Source of the DNA: Pseudalgibacter alginicilyticus
GTDB lineage: Bacteria > Bacteroidota > Bacteroidia > Flavobacteriales > Flavobacteriaceae
Length of the DNA stretch: 64,000 nt
Direction: 5' to 3'
NCBI RefSeq assembly: GCF_001310225.1
Contig: NZ_CP012898.1
Location: 930,001 to 994,000, forward strand
The notes beneath the pieces are model-generated. The model was not told where the DNA came from and searched no databases. It saw nothing but the letters and a program-made list of their open reading frames with translations. A program made the position numbers and the translations under genes. Within the stretch, counting starts at the first letter, position 1, and the number at the start of each line of letters is the position of its first letter. This document shows, piece by piece, positions 17,891-28,415 of the stretch.

Positions 17891-20800
17891 ATGAATACTA
17901 AAATACACTTTTTTAAAAATTATTTATCCTTTAAATATTTTTATTTAATCTGTACGCTATTAACTATAAACTTAGCCTCTGCAAATTCAAAAAAATCAGA
18001 TAACACACAGGTAAACCTAAATATTAAAAATGCATTAGTAACCGAGGTCTTTTCTGCAATTGAAAACCAAACAGATTACACTTTTATTTTTGATAATTCA
18101 ATTACAAAAACAATTCAAAAAGTTTCTATTAATTCTACAAATGAAGATTTGAAAACCGTTTTATCAAAGCTAACTAAGCAAATTGGGTTTCAATTTAAAA
18201 TTTTAAATAACACCATTACTGTTCTAAATTTAAAAAAACAGAAAGTTGTTAAAGGCAATGTTGTAGATGAAAGTGGCTTACCCCTCCCTGGTGCCAGTAT
18301 TATTGAAAAAGGTACTACTAATGGCACCTCAACAGACTTCAATGGAGTATTCGAATTAGCATTAACTACAGAAAATGCAGAATTAGAAATTTCATTCATT
18401 GGATATGTCAATAAAACCGTAAAAGCTATTCCTGGTACCTTATTAAAAATTACACTACAAGAAAACGTAAATAGTTTAAACGAAATAGTAGTTACTGCTT
18501 TAGGTATTAAACGTGAACAAAAAAAATTAGGGTTTTCACAATCTACAGTTGAAAGCGAAAGCTTGGCACAAACAGCTCCAAACAATTGGTCGTCTGGGTT
18601 GAAAGGAAAAGTTGCAGGATTGAATATTGTATCATCAGGTTCTGGACCATTAAATTCACAACAAATAACACTTAGGGGAAACAACTCTTTAAATGCTAAT
18701 GGTAATAATGCACTTATTGTGGTGGATGGTGTCCCTGTTAATAATGAAATGACAACCTCAGGATCATCCAATGCTTATATTGGAGAAGACTCTCCTATAG
18801 ATTACGGTAACGGCATTTCAGATCTAAATTTAGATGATATTGAAAATGTAACTGTTTTAAAAGGTCCAGGAGCAACAGCTCTTTATGGTAGTCGAGCAGC
18901 TAATGGGGCATTAATTATTACTACCAAATCTGGTAAAAAGTCTAAAGGATTAGGTATTACTTACAATTCAAATATCAGTTTGGATGTTATACAACGCTGG
19001 CCAGATTGGCAATATAAATACGGTCAAGGAACCGGAAAAAGCTTTGATATAGAAGGAAACCCTTATTATTCTTATGGTTCTTCTGAAGATGGCAATAGCA
19101 CTGGTGGAACAAGTAGTGCTTGGGGACCTGAATTTAACGGTCAATACTATTACCAATACGACCCTAATTTAGAAGGGCAATCATTACAACGTGAACTCTG
19201 GAAACCTTATGAAGATAATAGAAAAGATTACTGGCGTACTGGAGTTACTACAACTAATAACATATCTATTCAAGGTGGAAATAATGAAGGGTCTATGAGA
19301 TTATCTGTTGGACATTCTAAAAATGAATGGATTATGCCTAATACTGGTTTTGAAAGAATAACAGCTTCTTTAAATGCTAATTATCAAGTTTCAGAGCATA
19401 TAAAAATTGGATCAGTTATAAACTACAATAATAGAAATAGTGATAACTTACCAAGTACTGGATACAATAATGGCTCTATTGCTTACTTCATGATTTTTCA
19501 AAACCCCAATGTAGATTTAGATTGGTATCGTAATATTTGGAAACAGGGTCAGAATCAAATACAACAAATTCAACCTTTTAGTTCATACATAGACAATCCG
19601 TACGCTATAGCATATGAAGCTACCAATGCCTTAGCTAGTAATCAAATAGTTGGAAATATCTTTAGTAATATTCAATTAGCACCGCAATTAAAATTAATGC
19701 TAAGAACATCATTAAATACTTATTATCAAGAAAGAGAACAGAAAAGGCCATATAGTATAAATCGATACAAACAAGGATTTTACGAAGCACAAGATGTGTG
19801 GAAACAAGAAGTTAATACCGATTTTTTATTAAGCTATGATAATGAAATTAGTGATAAGTTTTCTTTTTCTGCCTCGGTAGGAGGTAATTCAATGGACTAT
19901 AAATACAGAAGAACTGATGCTTCTGTTGACGGTTTAGTGGTACCAGGGGTTTACAAATTAGCAAACGGAATAAACAATCCACTTATTCAAACCTACGACA
20001 AAAACAAACGAGTAAACAGTTTATATGGCTTGTTTTCGGTTGCTTTTGGTAACAAAATATTTTTAGACTTAACAGGAAGAAATGACTGGTCTAGCACCTT
20101 ACCCATAGAAAACAATTCTTTTTTCTACCCCTCTGCTAATGCTAGTTTTATCATGTCTGAAATATTTAACTTACCAACTGCTATGGATTACTTAAAATAC
20201 CGTTTTTCATATGCCCAAGTTGGTAATGACACCGACCCTTACAAAACAAGCAAATATTATAGCCAAAGTGCATTTGCTAGTTCGGCATCCGTTGCTACTA
20301 ATTTATTCAATGCCAATTTTAAGCCAGAAATCACTACTAGTTACGAAACAGGAATTGAAGCTCGCTTATTCAATAACAGAATAAACTTAGATGCTACTAT
20401 TTATGAAACAACCACTAAAAACCAAATTATTTCAGTACCGTTAGATATTACTACGGGTTACAGTTCGGGTGTTTTAAATTCTGGTGAAGTTAGAAACCAA
20501 GGTATTGAACTAACCTTGGGAGGGAAAATTATTAAAAACGAAAAATTCAATTGGAAAAGTACATTTACTTGGTCTAAAAACTGGAATGAAGTGATGAAAC
20601 TTGCCGATGGTATTGATGGCCAACAAGAAATAGGTTCTGGTGGTAATGCCACATTATTAGCTAAGGTAGGCGGTACAACAACTGCTATTTACGGTTTTGG
20701 TTTTGTTCGTTCTCCAGAAGGAGCTATTGTTTATGACAATGCAGGACTACCAGCCTATCCAGATGAAATTCAATACATAGGAGATGCCAGCCCAGATTGG

Positions 20801-21328
20801 AAAGCCGGTTTAAACAATAGCTTTAGTTTTGGAAATATCACTTTTAATGTTATGATTGATGGTCAATACGGAGGCATTGTATACTCACAGTCTAATCATA
20901 AACTTATACAACAAGGTAAATTAACATCTACTTATGAAGGTAGAGAAACTGGATTTATAACAGGTGATGGTGTTGTATTAAATACTGATGGAACATATTC
21001 TCCAAATACAACAGCTGCGATAACACCCGATTGGTACAATCGTTATTACCGTCGTGCTAATGTAGAATCTAACTCATTTGATGCATCTTTCTTAAAATTA
21101 AGAGAAATGAGTTTACAATACAACTTTCCACAAAAATCTTTAAAAAACACAGGAATTTTAGGCTTAAGTATTTCTGTTTTTGGAAGAAACTTGGCCACTG
21201 TTTCTGATTTCCCTATTTACGACCCTGAAACAGCGGCTTTAAATGGTGATACTATTTTACCCGGAATTGAAATGGGACAAATGCCATCACCTGCTACCTA
21301 TGGTTTTAACTTAAAAGTAAATTTATAA
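17891..21328 (+). CDS. SusC/RagA-family TonB-dependent transporter with STN signalling domain
   Basis: 1145 residues. Signal peptide (YFYLICTLLTINLASAN), then a secretin/TonB N-terminal (STN) domain, about residues 38-112, which marks a transducer able to signal to FecR. Next a carboxypeptidase-regulatory-like domain (VKGNVVDESGLPLPGASI), the plug (LNEIVVTALGIKREQ, GLKGKVAGLNIVSSG, NALIVVDGVPVNN, VLKGPGATALYGSRAANG), and a 22-strand-type barrel to the C-terminus. It takes up a ligand with the SusD partner encoded 11 bases downstream. The ligand is not readable from sequence, but two phosphoesterases follow. Confidence 0.96.
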   Translation: MNTKIHFFKNYLSFKYFYLICTLLTINLASANSKKSDNTQVNLNIKNALVTEVFSAIENQTDYTFIFDNSITKTIQKVSINSTNEDLKTVLSKLTKQIGFQFKILNNTITVLNLKKQKVVKGNVVDESGLPLPGASIIEKGTTNGTSTDFNGVFELALTTENAELEISFIGYVNKTVKAIPGTLLKITLQENVNSLNEIVVTALGIKREQKKLGFSQSTVESESLAQTAPNNWSSGLKGKVAGLNIVSSGSGPLNSQQITLRGNNSLNANGNNALIVVDGVPVNNEMTTSGSSNAYIGEDSPIDYGNGISDLNLDDIENVTVLKGPGATALYGSRAANGALIITTKSGKKSKGLGITYNSNISLDVIQRWPDWQYKYGQGTGKSFDIEGNPYYSYGSSEDGNSTGGTSSAWGPEFNGQYYYQYDPNLEGQSLQRELWKPYEDNRKDYWRTGVTTTNNISIQGGNNEGSMRLSVGHSKNEWIMPNTGFERITASLNANYQVSEHIKIGSVINYNNRNSDNLPSTGYNNGSIAYFMIFQNPNVDLDWYRNIWKQGQNQIQQIQPFSSYIDNPYAIAYEATNALASNQIVGNIFSNIQLAPQLKLMLRTSLNTYYQEREQKRPYSINRYKQGFYEAQDVWKQEVNTDFLLSYDNEISDKFSFSASVGGNSMDYKYRRTDASVDGLVVPGVYKLANGINNPLIQTYDKNKRVNSLYGLFSVAFGNKIFLDLTGRNDWSSTLPIENNSFFYPSANASFIMSEIFNLPTAMDYLKYRFSYAQVGNDTDPYKTSKYYSQSAFASSASVATNLFNANFKPEITTSYETGIEARLFNNRINLDATIYETTTKNQIISVPLDITTGYSSGVLNSGEVRNQGIELTLGGKIIKNEKFNWKSTFTWSKNWNEVMKLADGIDGQQEIGSGGNATLLAKVGGTTTAIYGFGFVRSPEGAIVYDNAGLPAYPDEIQYIGDASPDWKAGLNNSFSFGNITFNVMIDGQYGGIVYSQSNHKLIQQGKLTSTYEGRETGFITGDGVVLNTDGTYSPNTTAAITPDWYNRYYRRANVESNSFDASFLKLREMSLQYNFPQKSLKNTGILGLSISVFGRNLATVSDFPIYDPETAALNGDTILPGIEMGQMPSPATYGFNLKVNL

Positions 21329-21339
21329 TATCTATAAAA

Positions 21340-22773
21340 ATGAAAACATTAAAATATTTATTCTGTACGCTACTTAGTTTCACTATTGTAGTATCATGCA
21401 CAAATGATTTTGCAGAAATTAATGAAGACCCTAACCGTATTAACGAAATTAGTCCTGGAACCTTAATAAATCCAATTATCTATGGTCTTGCAAGCCACAA
21501 TGCAGGCAGAAGCGCTAATGTTACATTCGATTTGATGCAAGTATCGCTCCCATTCCCTAGTGTTTCTGGAGGTTTACACAGGTATGATGTAAGTCAAAGT
21601 GCTGGTAATTCATCATGGACTAATTACTACATATGGCTTAATAATATCAAAGAAATGCATTCGGCAGCTATTTTATTAGAAGATGCAAATTACGAAGCCA
21701 TTGCACTGACATTAAACGCCATGGTTTACGCAAACCTTACTGATATATTTGGTCCAGTACCAATGACTGAGGCTGTAAAAGGTGATGAGGGAAATTTTTA
21801 TCCTGCGTTCGATTCACAAGAACATATTTATGAAACTATTCTTGCTGACCTTGAAAGAGCAAACAGTATTTATGATGTTAGCAAAGGCATGGCATATGCT
21901 GATGATATTCTTTTCTTTAATGATGTTGAAAAATGGCAAAAATTCACAAATTCATTACACTTAAGGTTATTACTTCGAATTTCAAACAGAACCGAAACCA
22001 ATGCATTTCAAAAAATGACAACTATGGTTAATAACCCAACCATTTACCCTGTTTTTGAAAGCAATGAAGAATCTGCTATCTTACAAGTCACAGGTGTTAC
22101 ACCCAATGTTTCTCCTTGGGGTAGACCACAAGATTTCAGCTTATTCACCAAAATAACAACTTTCTTTATTGACAATTTAAATGATTTTGATGACCCAAGA
22201 CGTGCTTATATATCTACTATTGCAAGAGATTTAAACAACGTAGAAATAGGATACAAAGGAATCCCTAGTGCTTATGATGGTCCTGAATCACAATTTACCT
22301 ATAGTGCTTCTGCTCTTAACACAAGCCAAGTAAACAACCCTATGCAAATTTTTCTATTAACGTATGCCGAAGTGGAATTAATCAAAGCTGAATTGGCTCA
22401 ACGGGGCTATACTTCTAATGCAGAGACACACTACAACAACGGTGTTACAGCTGCCATTGAACAATTTAATATTGAAATGCCCTCAACTTATTTTGATAAT
22501 CCAAATACCAAATACGATGGGTCTTTAGAAAAAATCATGCTTCAAAAATACTACGCACTCTACTTTGTTGATTATCAACAATGGTTTGAATATAGACGTA
22601 CAGGCTTACCCGTTTTACCTACTACAGAAGCCATGTTAAACGATAAAAAAATGCCAGCACGTTTCTACTACCCTGCTGATGTTCAAATTAATAACGCATC
22701 AAACTATACAAAAGCTGTAGAAATGTTAGGTGGTCCAGATGATATAAATACAACTGTTTGGTGGGATAATTAA
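21340..22773 (+). CDS. SusD/RagB-like outer-membrane binding lipoprotein
   Basis: 477 residues with a lipoprotein signal ending LSFTIVVSC (Cys20). The mature start TNDFAEINEDPN and the helical TPR-like pattern (YVANLTDIFGPVPMTEA-like region near residue 130, LTYAEVELIKAELAQRG near 335) match the SusD_2-type subfamily. Forms the lid of the SusC transporter. Same operon; the following phosphoesterase starts 12 bases later. Confidence 0.93.
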   Translation: MKTLKYLFCTLLSFTIVVSCTNDFAEINEDPNRINEISPGTLINPIIYGLASHNAGRSANVTFDLMQVSLPFPSVSGGLHRYDVSQSAGNSSWTNYYIWLNNIKEMHSAAILLEDANYEAIALTLNAMVYANLTDIFGPVPMTEAVKGDEGNFYPAFDSQEHIYETILADLERANSIYDVSKGMAYADDILFFNDVEKWQKFTNSLHLRLLLRISNRTETNAFQKMTTMVNNPTIYPVFESNEESAILQVTGVTPNVSPWGRPQDFSLFTKITTFFIDNLNDFDDPRRAYISTIARDLNNVEIGYKGIPSAYDGPESQFTYSASALNTSQVNNPMQIFLLTYAEVELIKAELAQRGYTSNAETHYNNGVTAAIEQFNIEMPSTYFDNPNTKYDGSLEKIMLQKYYALYFVDYQQWFEYRRTGLPVLPTTEAMLNDKKMPARFYYPADVQINNASNYTKAVEMLGGPDDINTTVWWDN

Positions 22774-22785
22774 AAACAATATACA

Positions 22786-24363
22786 ATGATGAAAACAATT
22801 TTTATTTTTATAAGTGCGATGCTAATTTCATTAGGGATAGCTGCACAAAGTAAAGTTTCTGGTTATGTTTACAACGACATAAATCAAAACAATAAAAAAG
22901 ACCGAAAAGAACAATGCATTAGCAATGTAGCTGTAACAAATGGCGAACAAGTGGTATTAACAGATAAAAATGGAAAGTACGAACTTCCGATTGGTACTGA
23001 CCATATTATTTCTGTTATAAAACCGTCTGGATACCAAGTAGCTACAAATACTAATAACTTACCTCAATTCTTTTATAACCATAAACCACAAGGGTCTCCT
23101 GTTTTAAATTTTAAAGGGGTACTGCCCACAGGAAAACTTCCTAAATCAGTTGATTTTGGTTTAATCAAAACTGAGGAAAATAATAAATTTACAGCCCTTG
23201 TATTTGGCGATCCACAAGCATATACCATAGAAGAAATTGAATACTTTAAAAAAGGAATCGTTTCTGAAGTTGAGGCTATAAAAAATGTCCCTTTTGGACT
23301 TAGTTTAGGTGATTTAGTAGGTGACGATTTGAGTTTATTCAACCCATACATTGATGCCGTAAAAGAAATTGGTATTCCTTGGTATAATGTAATGGGAAAT
23401 CATGATATGAACTATGATGCTAAAACAGATAATATTAGCGATGAAACATATGAAGCTCATTTTGGTCCAGCAAATTATGCTTTTAACTTTGGTAAAGTTC
23501 ACTTTATAGTTTTAGATAATATTCTTTATCCAGATCCAAGAGATTCTAAAGGTTATTGGGGTGGCTTTCGTGAAGATCAGTTAAAGTTTGTAGCTAATGA
23601 TTTAAAGTTTGTTCCAAAAGACCATTTAATTGTTTTAGCATTTCATATTCCTTTAAGCGAACCTAACGGTGATAGTTTTAAAGATGAAAGCAGAGAACAA
23701 TTATTCAATTTATTAAAAGACTACCCAAATACACTATCTCTGTCAGCTCATACACATATTCAAAAACAAACATTTTTTGATGCTTCACAAGGTTGGTTAA
23801 GAGAAAAACCACATCATGAATATAATGTAGGAACAACCTCTGGTGATTGGTATTCGGGTAAATTAAACGAAAAAGGAATTCCTATTTCAACTATGCGAGA
23901 CGGAACACCTAAAGGTTATGCTTTTTTACATTTTAATGATAACAAATATAATATAGAATATAAAGTAGCAGGAAAACCAAAAGACTATCAAATAGAAATT
24001 TTTGCACCAAAAGTTGTTGCTCATGGTAGAAGAACAAAGGCTGGAATTTATGCTAATTTTTTTATGGGTGGTGAAAAAGATACTGTACAATATAGAATTG
24101 ATACCGGAGAGTGGCAACCTATGACACATGTTCAAGATTACGATCCATCTTATGTAGCTCTGGTTTATGAATGGGATACTACAACCGAATTAATGGCAGG
24201 AAGACGATCTTCAAACCCAGTAATAAGCAACCATTTGTGGCACGGCTCTATACCTACAAAGTTAGAAATTGGTGAACATACCATTGAAATTAAAGCTACA
24301 GACATGTTTGGAAATGAATATACACAAACTAGTTCTTACCGCTTAGAAGCTCCTAAACAATAA
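22786..24363 (+). CDS. Exported calcineurin-like metallophosphoesterase
   Basis: 525 residues: signal peptide (IFIFISAMLISLGIAAQ), an N-terminal Ig-like domain (VSGYVYNDINQNNKKDRKEQ, DKNGKYELPIG), the metallophosphoesterase core (ALVFGDPQAY, SLGDLVGDD, NVMGNHDMNYD, LAFHIPL, LSAHTHIQ) and a C-terminal domain typical of this subfamily. The first metal motif reads GDPQ where many relatives have GDxH. It probably acts on a phosphomonoester or phosphodiester outside the cytoplasm and supplies or processes the SusCD ligand. A strong terminator follows. Confidence 0.9.
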   Translation: MMKTIFIFISAMLISLGIAAQSKVSGYVYNDINQNNKKDRKEQCISNVAVTNGEQVVLTDKNGKYELPIGTDHIISVIKPSGYQVATNTNNLPQFFYNHKPQGSPVLNFKGVLPTGKLPKSVDFGLIKTEENNKFTALVFGDPQAYTIEEIEYFKKGIVSEVEAIKNVPFGLSLGDLVGDDLSLFNPYIDAVKEIGIPWYNVMGNHDMNYDAKTDNISDETYEAHFGPANYAFNFGKVHFIVLDNILYPDPRDSKGYWGGFREDQLKFVANDLKFVPKDHLIVLAFHIPLSEPNGDSFKDESREQLFNLLKDYPNTLSLSAHTHIQKQTFFDASQGWLREKPHHEYNVGTTSGDWYSGKLNEKGIPISTMRDGTPKGYAFLHFNDNKYNIEYKVAGKPKDYQIEIFAPKVVAHGRRTKAGIYANFFMGGEKDTVQYRIDTGEWQPMTHVQDYDPSYVALVYEWDTTTELMAGRRSSNPVISNHLWHGSIPTKLEIGEHTIEIKATDMFGNEYTQTSSYRLEAPKQ

Positions 24364-24369
24364 AACAAC

Positions 24370-24408
24370 AAAGCTTGTTTAACCAAAAATGTTAAACAAG
24401 CTTTTTTT
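24370..24408 (+). terminator. Terminator after the calcineurin-like phosphoesterase gene
   Basis: Perfect 14-bp stem AAAGCTTGTTTAAC / GTTAAACAAGCTTT around a 7-base loop, running into seven Ts. It separates the phosphoesterase gene from the glycerophosphodiesterase gene 13 bases further on, so the latter may be read partly by read-through. Confidence 0.9.
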
Positions 24409-24420
24409 AATAAAAGTAAC

Positions 24421-25332
24421 ATGAATATTTATAAAACGCTGATATTTTCAGCTCTAATAGTTTGTGTAAGTTGCAAATCTAAAACAGAAAACAGCCAAAC
24501 TGATACGCAAACTAAAATACAAATTCAAGGCCATCGTGGTGAACGCGGAAACTTGCCAGAAAACTCTATTGAAGGTTTTTTAAGTGCTCTTCATAAAGGT
24601 GTTGATGTTCTTGAATTAGATGTTATTATTTCTAAAGACCACCAAGTTGTAGTTTCACACGAACCATATATGTCTTCGTTATATATGACAAAACCCTCAG
24701 GAGATACCATTTCAAAATCTGAAGAAAAAAATTATAATTTATATCATATGACTTATGATAGTATTAAAACATTTGATGGTGGTTCTAAAATCAATATAAA
24801 CTTCCCTTATCAGCAAAAGATGAAAACTTATAAACCTTTACTAAGTGAAGTTTTGGATGTTATTGAAAATGAAATAAAAGAAAAAGAATTACCCTCAGTA
24901 AAATATAATATAGAAATAAAATCAAATGAAGAAGTTTATGGTATTTATCAACCAAATCCCGATGTATTTGTTGACTTAGTCATGCAAGTTATTCAGGAAA
25001 AACAAATTAAAAATAAAGTTAACATTCAATCTTTCGACCCTAAACCTCTTAATATTTTACACAAAAAACATCCAGAAATTGAAATCGCTTTTTTAGTTTC
25101 CAAAGGAAGTATTAAAAACAATTTAAAGTTATTAGACTTTAAACCACAAATTTATAGCCCCCATTTTAAATTAGTAGATAATAAACCAACTGTCGATTCT
25201 TTAAAATCTTTAAATATAAAATTGATTCCATGGACAGTTAATAATGAAGAAGATATAAAAAACATGATTAATTTAAAGGTGAATGCCATCATCACCGATT
25301 ATCCTGAGCGCGTAATGAACTTACTGCATTAA
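24421..25332 (+). CDS. Glycerophosphodiester phosphodiesterase, lipoprotein
   Basis: 303 residues, lipoprotein signal MNIYKTLIFSALIVCVSC. The GDPD catalytic pattern is clear: QGHRGERGNLPENSIEGF, then VLELDVIISKDHQVVVSHEP, and later YNIEIKS and NIQSFDPKPL with IPWTVN near the end. It would release glycerol 3-phosphate from glycerophosphodiesters in the periplasm or on the surface. Its position after SusCD and another phosphoesterase suggests the locus harvests phosphodiester or phospholipid-derived compounds. Confidence 0.93.
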   Translation: MNIYKTLIFSALIVCVSCKSKTENSQTDTQTKIQIQGHRGERGNLPENSIEGFLSALHKGVDVLELDVIISKDHQVVVSHEPYMSSLYMTKPSGDTISKSEEKNYNLYHMTYDSIKTFDGGSKININFPYQQKMKTYKPLLSEVLDVIENEIKEKELPSVKYNIEIKSNEEVYGIYQPNPDVFVDLVMQVIQEKQIKNKVNIQSFDPKPLNILHKKHPEIEIAFLVSKGSIKNNLKLLDFKPQIYSPHFKLVDNKPTVDSLKSLNIKLIPWTVNNEEDIKNMINLKVNAIITDYPERVMNLLH

Positions 25333-25368
25333 TTTTTAGAAATCAGAACATTTTTTTTAATAACAACT

Positions 25369-25399
25369 AAACGCTTCAAAAATTATTGAAGCGTTTTTT
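25369..25399 (+). terminator. Terminator after glycerophosphodiesterase gene
   Basis: Perfect 10-bp stem AACGCTTCAA / TTGAAGCGTT with a six-base loop, followed by a T-run. Confidence 0.9.
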
Positions 25400-25457
25400 A
25401 TATACATACAATTATACGTTATAATAATCGTTATTTTTGTCGCAAACTTATTCTATA

Positions 25458-27206
25458 TTGAAAACATTAAAACCTACATATCTTATCCTTCTTTTTAGCT
25501 TCTTTACAATTGCCCAATTTCAAGGTCAAGAAAAAAAGAAAATTCAAATTGAATACTCTGGTTTTTTAAATCAAGACGAGTCCAATTATCCAGGTGCTAG
25601 AATTTTAACAAGAGATGAATCGCAACAGGTGCATATTATTCATGGTAGCACTAATATGTGGTGCGATAAAGCCTATTTTTATAGTCAAGATAACTTTATT
25701 GAAGCTTATGGAAATGTAAAAATGATTGATAACGATACCATTACTATGAAATCCAAATATATTAGTTACAGTGGTATTACAAAATTAGCCTTTGCTAGTG
25801 GTAATGTAGAACTTAAAGACCCTAGTTCCACAATAACATCAGACACCTTATATTTTGACCGAGAAAGGCAACAAGCTTTTTATAGAAATGGTGGCACCGT
25901 TGTTAAAGATACCTCTGGCACCATTACAAGCAAAATTGGAAGGTATTATATGCCTATAAAAAAATATCAATTTGTAGAAGATGTGGTTTTAGTAAATCCC
26001 GATGCAACTATTAACTCCAATTATTTTGATTTTTATTCAGATACAGGTCATGCCTATTTATTTGGTCCCTCAACCATTACCACCGATGAGAGTAAAACAT
26101 ATTGCGAAAAAGGTTTTTATGACACAAAAACCAAAATAGGGTATGCTATGAAAAATGCTAATATTGATTATGATAATCGAATCATTGAAGGCGATAGTTT
26201 ATATTTTAATAACAACAGGAGTTTTGCTTCAGCAACCAATAACATAAAAGTCACAGACACGTTAAATAATAGTATTATCAAAGGACATTATGCTGAATTA
26301 TATAAAGCATTAGACTCTTTATTTATTACAAAACACGCTTTAGCTATAACGGTTCAAGAAAAAGATTCTGTTTACATACATGCAGACACACTTTTAGTAA
26401 CAGGTAAACCTGAAAAACGCATCACTAGAGCCTACAGAAACATGAGGCTATTCAAATCAGATATGAGTGCTAAAGCAGATTCTGTACACTCCAATCAAGC
26501 TACAGGACTCACTCAACTTATCAATATTGCTCGATTAGGTACCGGAGATCAATTTTCAACAAAACGCAAACCCATCCTTTGGAATGAAGAAAACCAAATG
26601 ACAGGAGATACCATCCACCTAATATCCAATCCAGAAGCTGAAAAATTAGATTCGCTCATCGTATTCAAAAATGCCTTTCTTATCAGTAAAGATTCACTAG
26701 GAACAGGATATAACCAAATTTCAGGTCAACGGCTTGTTGGTCTGTTTAATGATGAAAACAAACTTAAACAAGTTAATATTATAAAAAATGCTGAATCTAT
26801 TTTTTATGCTAGAAATGAACAAGGCGAATTAACGGCCATAGATAAAGCACGATCTGGATACATTGAAATTTATTTTGAGGAAAGTGAGATAGTAGAATTC
26901 AGGCGTTTAAACCAAGTAGATGGAAAAGGACACCCCCTTTCAAAATTTGCAGAAAGAGATAAAATACTAAAAGGATTTGATTGGCGTGATGATGAACGCC
27001 CTAAAAGTATAGAAGATTTATTTAAAGACGATCCTCCTTTAAATTTGCCTACTATTAAAGGTTTACAAGACTATGTACCACAAGAAGATTTTTTTAACGA
27101 GAATCTTTTAGATCCTAATGAAGATACAACTACCAATGACAGTAATCAAACTTTAAAAACACAGAAAAATTTATCCCAAAATTTTAAAACAAAAAAGGCA
27201 AAGTAG
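25458..27206 (+). CDS. OstA-like (LptA/LptD N-terminal type) protein
   Basis: About 582 residues from a TTG at 25458, which gives a good signal peptide (KTLKPTYLILLFSFFTIAQFQG); a TTG at 25437 adds 7 residues, and no ATG is available. The mature part has repeated beta-jellyroll strands of the OstA family: ARILTRDESQQVHI, CDKAYFYSQDNFIEAYGNVK, AYASGNVELKD-like and ITSDTLYFDRERQQAFYRNG. It likely takes part in periplasmic transport of lipopolysaccharide. The C-terminal 80 residues are polar and probably disordered. Confidence 0.85.
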   Translation: MKTLKPTYLILLFSFFTIAQFQGQEKKKIQIEYSGFLNQDESNYPGARILTRDESQQVHIIHGSTNMWCDKAYFYSQDNFIEAYGNVKMIDNDTITMKSKYISYSGITKLAFASGNVELKDPSSTITSDTLYFDRERQQAFYRNGGTVVKDTSGTITSKIGRYYMPIKKYQFVEDVVLVNPDATINSNYFDFYSDTGHAYLFGPSTITTDESKTYCEKGFYDTKTKIGYAMKNANIDYDNRIIEGDSLYFNNNRSFASATNNIKVTDTLNNSIIKGHYAELYKALDSLFITKHALAITVQEKDSVYIHADTLLVTGKPEKRITRAYRNMRLFKSDMSAKADSVHSNQATGLTQLINIARLGTGDQFSTKRKPILWNEENQMTGDTIHLISNPEAEKLDSLIVFKNAFLISKDSLGTGYNQISGQRLVGLFNDENKLKQVNIIKNAESIFYARNEQGELTAIDKARSGYIEIYFEESEIVEFRRLNQVDGKGHPLSKFAERDKILKGFDWRDDERPKSIEDLFKDDPPLNLPTIKGLQDYVPQEDFFNENLLDPNEDTTTNDSNQTLKTQKNLSQNFKTKKAK

Positions 27207-27236
27207 ATTCAATAAAAGTCAAATAGAAACAATACT

Positions 27237-28415
27237 ATGATTTCTAATTTCTTAAAACACCAAGCACAAACTTCTCCACACCCTTTAGGAATAGAGGTTT
27301 CACACGCTAATGGATGTTATATTTATGACACTGATAATAATGCACACTTAGATTTTGTAGCTGGTGTTTCCGCTTGTCCCCTCGGGCATAGTCACCCTAA
27401 AGTCACCAACGCCATCAAAAAACAGGTTGATAAATATTTACATGTCATGGTATATGGCGAATACATTCAAAAACCAGCAGTAGAACTTTGTAAATTATTG
27501 GCTAAACACCTTCCTTTTCCTTTAGAGAAAACATACTTAACAAATTCTGGCACTGAAGCAACAGAAGGGGCTCTTAAGTTAGCCAAACGGGTTACTGGTC
27601 GTACTGAAATAATAGCCGCTAAAAACGGTTATCATGGAAATACCATGGGGTCCATGAGTGTTATGGGCTACGAAGAACGCAAACAAGCATTTAGACCATT
27701 ATTGCCAAACATCACTTTTATTACATTCAATAATGAAGTGGACCTAAACGCAATTACCACTAAAACGGCAGGAGTTATTTTAGAAACCATACAAGGAGGT
27801 GCTGGATTTATTGAACCAAACAACAATTATCTAAAAAAAGTAAGGGAACGCTGCAATAAAGTGGGGGCTTTATTGATTTTAGATGAAATCCAAACAGGTA
27901 TTGGTAGAACAGGAAAACTTTTCGGTTTTGAAAACTACAACTGCACTCCAGACATTTTGGTATCAGGGAAAGCATTAGGTGGTGGTTTGCCTATTGGAGC
28001 TTTTACTGCGTCCAGTGACCACATGGATTTACTAATGAGCCAACCAAAACTTGGGCATATTACCACCTTTGGAGGGCATCCATTAATTGCAGCATCAGCT
28101 TTAGCTACACTAAAAGAAATTTCGGAAACAAATCTAATGGCTCAAACATTAGAAAAAGAAACCTTAATTAGGAAAACTTTAGTACATCCTTTAATTGAAG
28201 AAATTAGAGGAAAGGGATTGATGTTAGCCTTAATAATGACTTCAGAAGACATTGCAAACACCTTAATTCTTGAATGCAAAAAACACAAATTAATTTTGTT
28301 TTGGTTACTTTTTGAACCTAAAGCAGTAAGAATTACGCCGCCACTAACCATCACAAAAGATGAAATTGTTAAAGGTTGTCATATTATTTTAGACATTTTA
28401 AACAGTATAAAATAA
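27237..28415 (+). CDS. Class III PLP-dependent aminotransferase
   Basis: 392 residues of the ornithine/acetylornithine aminotransferase type. Motifs: DFVAGVSACPLGHSHPKV near the start, TNSGTEATEGALKLAKRVTG, LILDEIQTGIGRTGKLFGFE with the cofactor-binding Asp, and PDILVSGKALGGGLPIGAF with the PLP lysine. No arginine-biosynthesis genes are adjacent, so the substrate cannot be assigned. It starts 30 bases after the OstA-like gene. Confidence 0.9.
   Translation: MISNFLKHQAQTSPHPLGIEVSHANGCYIYDTDNNAHLDFVAGVSACPLGHSHPKVTNAIKKQVDKYLHVMVYGEYIQKPAVELCKLLAKHLPFPLEKTYLTNSGTEATEGALKLAKRVTGRTEIIAAKNGYHGNTMGSMSVMGYEERKQAFRPLLPNITFITFNNEVDLNAITTKTAGVILETIQGGAGFIEPNNNYLKKVRERCNKVGALLILDEIQTGIGRTGKLFGFENYNCTPDILVSGKALGGGLPIGAFTASSDHMDLLMSQPKLGHITTFGGHPLIAASALATLKEISETNLMAQTLEKETLIRKTLVHPLIEEIRGKGLMLALIMTSEDIANTLILECKKHKLILFWLLFEPKAVRITPPLTITKDEIVKGCHIILDILNSIK

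Noticed and set aside
18190-18771. Long open frame (193 codons) on the minus strand inside susC
   Set aside because: It mirrors a strongly conserved coding region (plug domain), has low-complexity hydrophobic composition and no domain; treated as a shadow.
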